Below are positions 1-5,539 of a stretch of DNA of 5,539 nt, piece after piece. Position numbers and translations under genes: made by a program. The first letter of the stretch is position 1. Each line of letters begins with the position of its first letter. The notes beneath the pieces were generated by a model. The model was given only the letters and a program-made list of their open reading frames with translations. It ran no database searches and was not told the DNA's origin. Source of the stretch: UBA1181 sp963654355 (GTDB lineage Bacteria > Bacteroidota > Bacteroidia > Bacteroidales > Paludibacteraceae); contig CAVKBM010000108.1 in assembly GCA_963654355.1 (NCBI GenBank), positions 1 to 5,539 on the forward strand, given 5' to 3'.

Positions 1-118
1 GTGGATGCAGTTCATTACCTACCGACCTGCGGTGGTGATGGTGGGTTGTGACAAGCATGTTTCCATTTTGCGGAGATCTGAGACATTTGAGGATATAGTG
101 CGGTTAGAAGAAGAGTAG
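1..118 (+). CDS. 3' end of an unrecognised upstream gene (partial)
   Basis: An open frame with codons starting at position 2 runs without a stop from the window edge to a TAG at 116-118, giving 38 visible residues that begin WMQFITYRPAVV and end DIVRLEEE. The piece has a short hydrophobic stretch (PAVVMVG), then a charged tail, as expected for the last strand and helix of a soluble domain. I do not recognise the family and assign no function. An ATG at position 5 could in principle start a tiny protein, but a longer gene entering from the left is more likely. The next gene starts 6 nt after the stop, in the same frame, which suggests co-transcription. Confidence 0.55.
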   Translation, partial: WMQFITYRPAVVMVGCDKHVSILRRSETFEDIVRLEEE

Positions 119-124
119 AAGCGG

Positions 125-2302
125 ATGGACGTAGGAACGAAGATAGAAAAAGAGGGATTGAAGGAGGAAATTGTCTTTTTCCTTCAGAGTATAGCCAATA
201 GTTATGCTGCGATTTTCTTTTCGCGGAGCAGTTGGTTAGGTGTCTTTTTGCTCTGTTTGACGATGTTTTACCCCTCGCAGGGGCTGTGCGGTTTGTTCTG
301 CTGTATGTTGGTCAATGCTTTTGCTATCTCATTAGAACTCAATCGCTATAAAACACAAATTGGTCTTTATGGATTTAATGCTGTCTTGGTAGGGAATGCG
401 TTAGGTGCGTTGTTCCCCTATAATGCGACGTTGATATCGTTGGTTTTTGCTGTCTCCGTGATAGTTTTGCTACTGACGGTTTCTTTGGAGACGATGTTCC
501 AAAAGTATGGATTACCATCTCTTTGCATACCGTTTCTGCTTTGTTTATGGCTTGTTTTGCTAGTTTTCCAACAGTTTGAGGCTTGCGAGGCAGGATTTGA
601 TTTCTTACAGATGCAGAACCAACCATTCACTTGGGTAGAACGGATTTCCAACCTTTCGTATTGGCAGAATCTGCCGCAACCATTGCTCCTCTTTTTCACT
701 AGTTTGGGATATATTTTTTTTCAAGCAAATTACTTTACTGGTTTGTTGTTAGCCATTTCATTGCTTTTCTTTTCTCGTATATCTGCCACAATGTCATTGG
801 TGGGTTTTTTGTTTGCCTATTTCGTGTATGAGGTGTTTAATTTCGAGATGTTCCACGTTCCTTTTGTCTATTTTGGATTTAATTTCATTTTCACGGCAAT
901 GGCGGTGGGTGGTTGTTACCTTGTCTCATCGAAAGCTACGCTTTTGTGGATACTACTCTTGGTTCCCCCTCAGTTTCTTGTGGTCTATTCTTCACATCGG
1001 TTGCTTTCCTATTTTATGTTGCCAACCTATTCTTTTGCTTTTTGCGTGGTTTGTTTACTCTTCCTTTTTACGTTAAAGAATAGATCATCTTCAAAATATC
1101 CGCCCTTTTTTTCTTTCTTCGTTGAGGCTACCCCTGAAGAAAATGTTTACTATAACTTAGTGAATGTCAAACGTTTCGACTATCTATATTATCTTTCGTT
1201 CAGTCTTCCCTTTATGGGTGAATGGAAGGTTTCTCAAGGATATAATGGAGTTTATACGCACAAAGGACTCTGGCAGCATGCTTTGGATTTCATTATAGAG
1301 TATGAGGGCAGACAATACAAAGGAGATGGGTTGGGTGTCAAGGATTACTATTGTTTTGGCAAACCAGTCGTTGCGGTGGGTAATGGTGAGGTGGTCGCTA
1401 TTTGTAATGATGTGGAAGACAATGAGATAGGAGTGAATAATCAAGTGCATAATTGGGGAAATTATGTGGTTTTGAAGCATACAGACAAATTGTACTCTAT
1501 TGTTGCGCATTTGCAAAAGGGTTCTGTTCGCTGCAGGTTGGGGGATGCCGTTCGTATGGGCGATTTGTTAGGTTTGTGCGGTAATTCTGGTTTGTCTCCA
1601 TATCCGCATCTCCATTTCCAATTTCAGTCGGAAGCATATGTTGGTGCGCCTACTCTTTCTTATCCGTTGTCAAATTACTTGTGTCGTGGTGAAACTTCTA
1701 ATTCCCCATGTTTAGTCGGAATACCTTCCGAAAACGAGGTGGTGGAGAATTTTGTTCGAGACGAACAGATCGCGCAAACCTATGATCTGCGTGTTGGAAT
1801 GTGTATGACGGCTGTCTCCGATATTTACGGTGAAGAGACGTGGCAGGTATGCACAGAGTATGGGTACACGCTTCTATATTGTTGGGAGACGAAGGCGAAG
1901 GCGTGGTTCTCACTTAGAAATGGAGATTTCTGTTTCCAACGTTATGTCGGCACTCAAAAATCTAATCTTTTCTATTTTTTTCTTTCTAATTATAGGGTTC
2001 TTTTCTTATCTGAGAAATATGAATTGGAAGAGGCAGTGCCACTTACTCTGAAGCCATTTGGTTGTTTGGGTTTGTTGCAAGATTTCATCGCTCCATATTT
2101 CACGTTTATGGATTATAAGTTCAGGGCAACGAGTGATGGATTGGACTTTAGGTCGCATTGCGAAAAAAAGACATTTAAATATGTGACGCAGACTTTTGAT
2201 TTTTTGACGGCTGAGCAAGAAGGTGCGATGCGAAAAATAGTGGTTTCAGAAAAAAAGAAAAATAAAATTCTGGAATGGAGTATTCAATTGAACGTCAGGT
2301 AA
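125..2302 (+). CDS. Urea-transporter-fold membrane protein fused to M23 metallopeptidase domain
   Basis: Seen: 725 residues in three parts. Residues 17-318 are strongly hydrophobic and contain two related halves, as in the urea transporter family (UT, PF03253). GLYGFNAVLVGNALG (80-94) matches the first-repeat signature and YFGFNFIFTAMAVGG (249-263) the second; each half ends with a Pro-containing segment (LPSLCIPF 130-137, LPTYSFAF 299-306). Residues 360-517 form an M23/LytM peptidase domain with H385 and D388 in WQHALDF, H462 in AHL, and H495/H497 in PHLHF, the expected zinc and catalytic set. The first motif is HxxD rather than the usual HxxxD; H379 is an alternative ligand. Residues 520-725 are soluble, aromatic-rich and unrecognised, with a Lys-rich stretch at 710-714. 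Known: UT proteins are passive channels, and M23 enzymes cut peptidoglycan cross-bridges or stems. Inferred: an inner-membrane pore tied to a wall hydrolase. The ATG at 125 is chosen because the first membrane segment begins near residue 17. No strong ribosome site is seen, only purine-rich AGAAGAAGAG upstream. Confidence 0.9.
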   Translation: MDVGTKIEKEGLKEEIVFFLQSIANSYAAIFFSRSSWLGVFLLCLTMFYPSQGLCGLFCCMLVNAFAISLELNRYKTQIGLYGFNAVLVGNALGALFPYNATLISLVFAVSVIVLLLTVSLETMFQKYGLPSLCIPFLLCLWLVLLVFQQFEACEAGFDFLQMQNQPFTWVERISNLSYWQNLPQPLLLFFTSLGYIFFQANYFTGLLLAISLLFFSRISATMSLVGFLFAYFVYEVFNFEMFHVPFVYFGFNFIFTAMAVGGCYLVSSKATLLWILLLVPPQFLVVYSSHRLLSYFMLPTYSFAFCVVCLLFLFTLKNRSSSKYPPFFSFFVEATPEENVYYNLVNVKRFDYLYYLSFSLPFMGEWKVSQGYNGVYTHKGLWQHALDFIIEYEGRQYKGDGLGVKDYYCFGKPVVAVGNGEVVAICNDVEDNEIGVNNQVHNWGNYVVLKHTDKLYSIVAHLQKGSVRCRLGDAVRMGDLLGLCGNSGLSPYPHLHFQFQSEAYVGAPTLSYPLSNYLCRGETSNSPCLVGIPSENEVVENFVRDEQIAQTYDLRVGMCMTAVSDIYGEETWQVCTEYGYTLLYCWETKAKAWFSLRNGDFCFQRYVGTQKSNLFYFFLSNYRVLFLSEKYELEEAVPLTLKPFGCLGLLQDFIAPYFTFMDYKFRATSDGLDFRSHCEKKTFKYVTQTFDFLTAEQEGAMRKIVVSEKKKNKILEWSIQLNVR

Positions 2303-2311
2303 AAAGGATAT

Positions 2312-3784
2312 ATGAATTTAAGGAATTTGCATGAGGTTGAATGTATGTGTGCTAAACAAATGCTCACTCCACTTGTTTTATTGTTTCTTTTTATGTTTGA
2401 TATTTTAGGATATTCTCAAACGAGGGATAGCTTTTTTTGTGAAATTCTAAATGAAAATACAGATGAGTTTTTGTTGGATGATGTAACATTGATGGACTCT
2501 GCCGAGAATGCCTTGCAGAAGGAGTATTGGATAGCGCAATCCTGGATTGAAATGAAAAATTATGCAAAAGCGTATGAGCATCTGTCAAAAATTTATGCAG
2601 AGAACCCTTATAATACGCAAAGTACAAAACTCTTTTATGATGTGTCGCGATGGCTCAATCGTAGAAGTCCAGTGAAACAATATTCAACGCCAAGGACTTT
2701 GTTGATAGAGGGAGCATGGTCGCATGAAGCGAGTAAAACGCATGAAGTAGTAGATTGTTCTTCTTCTAATTATTATGATGCTGGAGAATACTGGGAGGTG
2801 AGAGGAACTTATTTGCATGATGTGGGTTCTGTTTGTCGCTTCAAGCATACGTTAGAGTTTCAAAACTCTCCTTACACTTCTTATTTTGATGTCTCTTCTG
2901 CTAATGAGATTGATGCGGAGTTTTGGAATAATGATGAAAGCACGAAGACTATGCAACGACAATTCTCTATTGATGTGAAGAATAAAAGGTTGGAGTATGG
3001 GTTGGAGTCTTGCTTTCTATTGCGTAGAAACTTTTCTCTCTCGGTTTTCGGTCGTTTTATTATGATGAACAGAACTTTGCCTCATTATGCTCTTGATACA
3101 ACGGTTGCTGACATAGGTGAGTATGGAGACGATGAGTTTAGAAAAAATGACACAGAGAAGCTTTCTTTCGAGGAGGTAAATAAAAATATACAATCCAAAT
3201 ACACCTCTTCCGTAGAAGAGATTACGAAGCCTTACTATTTAGTGGGGCTATCACTACATAAAACTTACAAACAGTTTGCTTTCTCTTTTCGAGCCTCTTA
3301 TTTACGTTATTGGAGTTACAACGTCGCACAGTTGGGAACCTCGTTTCTCTGGATGCCAATGGGGAATTTAGATTTCTATCTAAAGACAAAAGTTGCTATT
3401 TTGTGGCGAGACGGTGGTTTTAACAATTCCAATGCCTTTATTCGTATAAATTCAAACAAATTGGAGAATTTCCCAATCATAGAGGAGATTATCGGAGTGA
3501 AAACCACACGTTTTTTATGGTTAGAAGCATCTTTTTTAGTAGGTAATCAGAAAGGTTATGAAGATTCTGACGCAAATATTGTATCTTTGACCAATGAAAA
3601 CACAAAGTATCGAGCCTCGTTATCTGCTTATATTGTGGTTTCCGAAAAGTTAAGGTTTAATTTGACTTACAGAATGACACGGCGAGTTAGTTCGACCGTC
3701 AATGTGAGTGACAATGATTTTTATGAAGTTCAGGATGATGTCTCTGATCATCTCTTGTCAATGGGTGTAAAATGGAATTTTTAG
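2312..3784 (+). CDS. Outer-membrane beta-barrel protein with N-terminal TPR-like region (YaiO-like)
   Basis: Seen: 490 residues. A signal peptide spans roughly residues 12-35 (hydrophobic core LTPLVLLFLFMFDIL) and ends GYSQ; cleavage before Q36 would fit the Bacteroidetes pattern of mature proteins starting with Gln. Residues 61-116 are helical and resemble a TPR pair (EYWIAQSWIEMKNYAKAYEH, then an NPYN turn). From about 128 onward the chain alternates polar and hydrophobic/aromatic residues with acidic loops (for example 261-305) and ends KWNF. A final Phe is the classic signal for outer-membrane barrel insertion. The order helical repeat then barrel resembles YaiO-family proteins, but I cannot confirm the family from sequence alone. 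It starts 9 nt after the transporter-peptidase gene, and its end overlaps the next gene by 13 nt. Start: ATG 2312 has AAGGA only 3 nt upstream. ATG 2345 (residue 12) has GAGG 8 nt upstream and gives a more typical, shorter signal peptide, so the true protein may have 479 residues. Confidence 0.8.
   Translation: MNLRNLHEVECMCAKQMLTPLVLLFLFMFDILGYSQTRDSFFCEILNENTDEFLLDDVTLMDSAENALQKEYWIAQSWIEMKNYAKAYEHLSKIYAENPYNTQSTKLFYDVSRWLNRRSPVKQYSTPRTLLIEGAWSHEASKTHEVVDCSSSNYYDAGEYWEVRGTYLHDVGSVCRFKHTLEFQNSPYTSYFDVSSANEIDAEFWNNDESTKTMQRQFSIDVKNKRLEYGLESCFLLRRNFSLSVFGRFIMMNRTLPHYALDTTVADIGEYGDDEFRKNDTEKLSFEEVNKNIQSKYTSSVEEITKPYYLVGLSLHKTYKQFAFSFRASYLRYWSYNVAQLGTSFLWMPMGNLDFYLKTKVAILWRDGGFNNSNAFIRINSNKLENFPIIEEIIGVKTTRFLWLEASFLVGNQKGYEDSDANIVSLTNENTKYRASLSAYIVVSEKLRFNLTYRMTRRVSSTVNVSDNDFYEVQDDVSDHLLSMGVKWNF
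2333..2336 (+). promoter_or_regulatory. Possible ribosome binding site for an internal start at 2345
   Basis: GAGG lies 8 nt before the ATG at 2345. Starting there removes an 11-residue leader containing acidic residues (HEVE) that is unusual ahead of a signal peptide core. The competing AAGGA at 2304-2308 is only 3 nt from ATG 2312. Bacteroidetes depend little on Shine-Dalgarno pairing, so this is a hint rather than proof. Confidence 0.25.
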
Positions 3785-4591
3785 ACGGTTATATAAAGAA
3801 AGGGAGTCAGAATCTTTTGAGGATTTTGACCGCTTTCGTTTTTGTTTTTGCGATATCTTTTGTGTCGTATTCGCAAGGGGGGGGGCTGTGCNNNNNNNNN
3901 NNNNNNNNNNNNNNNNNNNNNNNNNNNNNNNNNNNNNNNNNNNNNNNNNNNNNNNNNNNNNNNNNNNNNNNNNNNNNNNNNNNNNNNNGCTTTCGTTTTT
4001 GTTTTTGCGATATCTTTTGTGTCGTATTCGCAAGGGGGGGGGGCTGTGCAGAAAAGAGCAGTCGCTTTTCAGAAAAGTTATGAGTATGAGTCGTCTAAGG
4101 ATTATTCAAATGGAATAGACGTTTTATTGGCTCTCAAGGAAGACTCTTATGCGGTTAACCTGCGTTTGGGATGGCTCTATTATAATAAGGGTGAATATAA
4201 AACATCGATGTTGCGTTACGCAAAAAGTATTCAGATGCGTCCTAATTCGATAGAAGCACGCTTTGGCTATGTCTTACCAGCGGCCAAATTGAAGGAATGG
4301 AAACGTGTCGCCTCGCAATATGATGCGATTTTAAAGTTAGATCCTAATAATAGTAAAGCCAACTACTACCGTGGTTTGATGTTCTATAACGTGGGGGAAT
4401 ATGAAAAGGCTGCGCCATATTTCAATAAGATCGAGGCAAATTATCCGTTCGACTATGATATCGTGATACTTTCCGCCTGGAATAATTATTACTTGAAAAA
4501 TATAGAAAAAGCACGTCAACTCTTTGGTCAGGCTTTGCTTATTCAGCCGAACAGTGCCTCCGCTTTACAAGGTTTGAAGGTGTGCAAATAG
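3772..4591 (+). CDS. Exported TPR-repeat protein, probably phase-variable, interrupted by an assembly gap
   Basis: Seen: the 5' part (3772-3891) and the 3' part (3989-4591) share a 60-base segment and flank 97 N. Joining 3772-3831 to 3989-4591 gives one open frame of 220 residues. Residues 1-35 are a signal peptide: a basic start (YIKKGSQNLLR), core AFVFVFAISFV, ending SYSQ. The poly-G run then encodes GGG at 36-38. Residues about 41-208 form four to five TPR units; the clearest are 74-106 (LGWLYYNKGEYKTSMLRYAK), 107-140 (ending LKLDPNN), 141-174 (YYRGLMFYNVGEYEKAAPYF) and 175-208 (ending IQPNSA). Known: TPR units are protein-binding scaffolds, so this is probably a periplasmic adaptor for its neighbours. 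The ATG at 3772 overlaps the preceding stop by 13 nt, which suggests translational coupling. A TTG at 3817 preceded by AGGGAG (3801-3806) would also give a good signal peptide (M-RILTAFVF). Ten G keeps the TPR region in frame; nine G stops translation at 4116-4118 (62 residues), and eleven G stops at 4081-4083 (51 residues). Confidence 0.78.
3832..3891 (+). repeat. Left copy of a 60-base segment duplicated around the N gap
   Basis: The segment runs from GCTTTCG to CTGTGC and matches 3989-4049 base for base except that its G run is one shorter. It ends exactly where the N begin, and the other copy starts exactly where they end. That arrangement is expected of overlapping contig ends, not of a biological repeat. 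Confidence 0.95.
3877..3885 (+). repeat. Poly-G run of nine (frameshifted, OFF version)
   Basis: Nine consecutive G follow CAA, the Gln codon at the signal peptide end. Read from ATG 3772 and continued into the sequence after the gap, nine G gives GGGLC, then an out-of-frame tail and a stop, for a product of 62 residues. A G run of this length stands out in an AT-rich window, where other long runs are A or T. Confidence 0.85.
3892..3988. other. Assembly gap (97 N)
   Basis: The run of undetermined bases lies inside the TPR gene, between two near-identical 60/61-base ends. The gap length is not consistent with one reading frame across it: 3772 and 3989 are in different frames as written. Direct overlap of the ends restores the frame, so the gap is probably a scaffolding artefact with no missing sequence. 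Confidence 0.9.
3989..4049 (+). repeat. Right copy of the duplicated segment (61 bases, ten G)
   Basis: Same sequence as 3832-3891 with one additional G. It continues directly into the TPR coding region (CAG AAA AGA after the segment), so this copy carries the version that is in frame with the rest of the gene. Confidence 0.95.
4034..4043 (+). repeat. Poly-G run of ten (in-frame, ON version); candidate contingency tract
   Basis: Ten consecutive G read as the last bases of three GGG codons and the first base of GCT, giving S-Q-G-G-G-A-V-Q-K and then the TPR repeats. Known: G or C runs of about this length in coding sequence change length by slipped-strand mispairing and switch surface genes ON and OFF in many host-associated bacteria. 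The run encodes only a Gly linker after the signal peptide, so length changes in steps of three would be tolerated. Confidence 0.75.
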
Positions 4592-4604
4592 TTTCCCCCA
4601 CAAG

Positions 4605-5539
4605 ATGCCCAATAACAAAAATGCCTTTACTCGATACCGAATATTGGATGAATTGCTGAGCGACAGACATCACCAATATTCGTTAAACGACCTTACGGTG
4701 GAGATGAACAAGCGTCTTGCAGGAATGGAAATATCACCTGTTACACGACGTTGCGTGGAGAAGGATATTGCCTATCTTGAAGAGACGATTGCCCCGATTG
4801 AGAGGGTTTCTGTAAATGCGAGAAATATCGCAGGGAAATTTTTCAAGAAACGTTGTTTGCGTTACCCTTCGCCCACTTTCTCTATTTTTAAAAAGGAGAT
4901 GACCGACGATGAAAAATATCTAATGTCGCAGTTGTTCACAATGATCGGTCAGTTCGACGGACTACCAGAATTTGAGGCTTTGGAGGAGATGAGGAAAGAT
5001 TTAGACGAGTCGTATCCTGAGAAAATCGTGTTGATAGACAAAAATCCTCTGATGAACACAAATCGTATCGGGGAAGTTTTTTCAGCCATTTCTCACAAGG
5101 TGGTTTTGGAACTGAAGTATGAGAAATTCGTTGAGATAGGAAATATCAAAACATATCAGATTTCTCCGACTTTCTTGAAAGAACACAATCGAAGATGGTT
5201 CGTTTTTGGTGTCCCGTATGGGAAAGAAGGACTTGTCTGTTTTGCTTTAGACCGAATCAAGGCTTTGACACCCTTGCCATCCTATGAATATGTTGAATAT
5301 ATAGGTGATAAGGAGGCTTATTTTGAAGACATTGTCGGTGTAACCAATTTAGGAGATGACAAACCTGTCGAGCATATTGTTTTTTGGGCATCCACTTTAC
5401 AATCTTGTTATGTGCGTACGAAACCTTTGCACGTGTCTCAGCGAAGTCTCAAGCAAGAAGAAGAGACACTTCGAAAACAATACCCTTCTTTAAAGGAGGC
5501 GGGAGGTTCTTTTTTTTCAATTGACTGCAAATATAACTA
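4605..5539 (+). CDS. WYL-domain transcriptional regulator (3' end beyond window)
   Basis: Seen: 311 codons from ATG 4605 with no stop; the window ends two bases (TA) into the next codon. Residues 7-62 form a winged helix-turn-helix with a recognition helix around PVTRRCVEKDIAYLEE (45-60), like the deoR/HTH_11 type that precedes WYL domains. Residues about 165-221 form the WYL domain: LELKYEKF, then the ISPTFLKEHNRRWFVFG segment (186-202), where W198-F199-V200 replaces Trp-Tyr-Leu, and the closing LDRIKAL (215-221). The visible end (FFSIDCKYN) is the start of the usual C-terminal WCX-type region, so probably only a few tens of residues are missing. Known: WYL domains sense ligands, often nucleic acid or nucleotides, and control the attached HTH. 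It lies 13 nt after the TPR gene, so it may be co-transcribed; whether it controls the envelope genes is unknown. No Shine-Dalgarno is visible, and an in-frame TGA at 4575-4577 with no start codon after it leaves 4605 as the first start. Confidence 0.85.
   Translation, partial: MPNNKNAFTRYRILDELLSDRHHQYSLNDLTVEMNKRLAGMEISPVTRRCVEKDIAYLEETIAPIERVSVNARNIAGKFFKKRCLRYPSPTFSIFKKEMTDDEKYLMSQLFTMIGQFDGLPEFEALEEMRKDLDESYPEKIVLIDKNPLMNTNRIGEVFSAISHKVVLELKYEKFVEIGNIKTYQISPTFLKEHNRRWFVFGVPYGKEGLVCFALDRIKALTPLPSYEYVEYIGDKEAYFEDIVGVTNLGDDKPVEHIVFWASTLQSCYVRTKPLHVSQRSLKQEEETLRKQYPSLKEAGGSFFSIDCKYN

Noticed and set aside
714..721. T8 run in the transporter gene (and T8 at 5510-5517, A7 near 2250) as further phase-variation tracts
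   Set aside because: Short A/T runs are common in AT-rich genomes, encode normal Phe or Lys residues here, and show no length difference in this window.
2..2302. Stop-codon readthrough joining the upstream gene to the transporter gene (same frame, one TAG at 116-118)
   Set aside because: A one-in-three frame match is expected by chance, the ATG at 125 fits the start of the UT domain, and no readthrough signal is visible.
375..2627. Antisense and alternate-frame ORFs of 60-110 residues
   Set aside because: They lie wholly or almost wholly within well-supported genes, have no recognisable motifs and look like frame shadows.
3871..3891. Lipoprotein signal suggested by the SQGGGLC reading with nine G
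   Set aside because: GGLC does not match a lipobox, and this frame stops soon after. The signal end SYSQ fits signal peptidase I.
3832..4049. A true tandem duplication or a second signal-peptide gene around the gap
   Set aside because: The copies abut the N run exactly on both sides and differ only in a homopolymer. Overlapping contig ends explain this more simply than a duplication.
4051..4070. Small inverted repeat (GAAAAG / CTTTTC, 8-nt loop) just after the G run, as a hairpin or regulatory element
   Set aside because: Only six base pairs, AT-rich, inside coding sequence; too weak to be a terminator or a supported regulatory site.
1..5539. CRISPR arrays, tRNA/rRNA, insertion sequences, riboswitches
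   Set aside because: Read through for repeats, cloverleaf or transposase features; none seen.

Overview
The window looks like a piece of a Bacteroidetes (probably Bacteroidales) genome. It is moderately AT-rich. Shine-Dalgarno signals are weak or absent. Two exported proteins have signal peptides ending in Y-S-Q, typical of this phylum, and the M23 domain carries wording (NSG-x-SPYPHLHFQ) I associate with Bacteroidetes envelope proteins. A run of N shows that this is a draft assembly. All genes lie on the + strand and are packed tightly (gaps of 6, 9, -13 and 13 nt), so they are probably one transcription unit. I see no promoter or terminator, and no gene-free stretch longer than about 100 bases apart from the N run.

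Layout: (1) 1-118, the last 38 codons of an unrecognised upstream gene. (2) 125-2302, a 725-residue fusion of a urea-transporter-fold membrane domain, an M23 (LytM-type) metallopeptidase domain and a C-terminal region of unknown function. (3) 2312-3784, a secreted protein with a short TPR-like helical region followed by a predicted outer-membrane beta-barrel ending in Phe. (4) 3772-4591, a small exported TPR protein interrupted by 97 N. (5) 4605 to the window end, a WYL-domain transcriptional regulator that runs off the edge.

The most notable point is in gene 4. The same 60-base segment, covering the signal peptide and a poly-G run, stands on both sides of the N gap. The copies differ only in the run: nine G on the left and ten on the right. 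The likeliest reading is that the gap is not real. Two contig ends overlap and could not be merged because reads disagree on the number of G. Collapsing the copies with ten G restores one 220-residue reading frame (3772-3831 joined to 3989-4591). Nine G shifts the frame and stops after 62 residues. The gene is therefore a strong candidate for ON/OFF phase variation by slipped-strand mispairing, with the G run placed just after the predicted signal-peptidase site.

Taken together, genes 2-4 look like a cell-envelope module: an inner-membrane pore-like protein with a peptidoglycan hydrolase domain, an outer-membrane barrel, and a periplasmic TPR adaptor that can apparently be switched. In the transporter domain, the positions that correspond in my from-memory alignment to the urea-binding polar residues of the Desulfovibrio channel are altered. 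The substrate may therefore not be urea. The joint function is inference.
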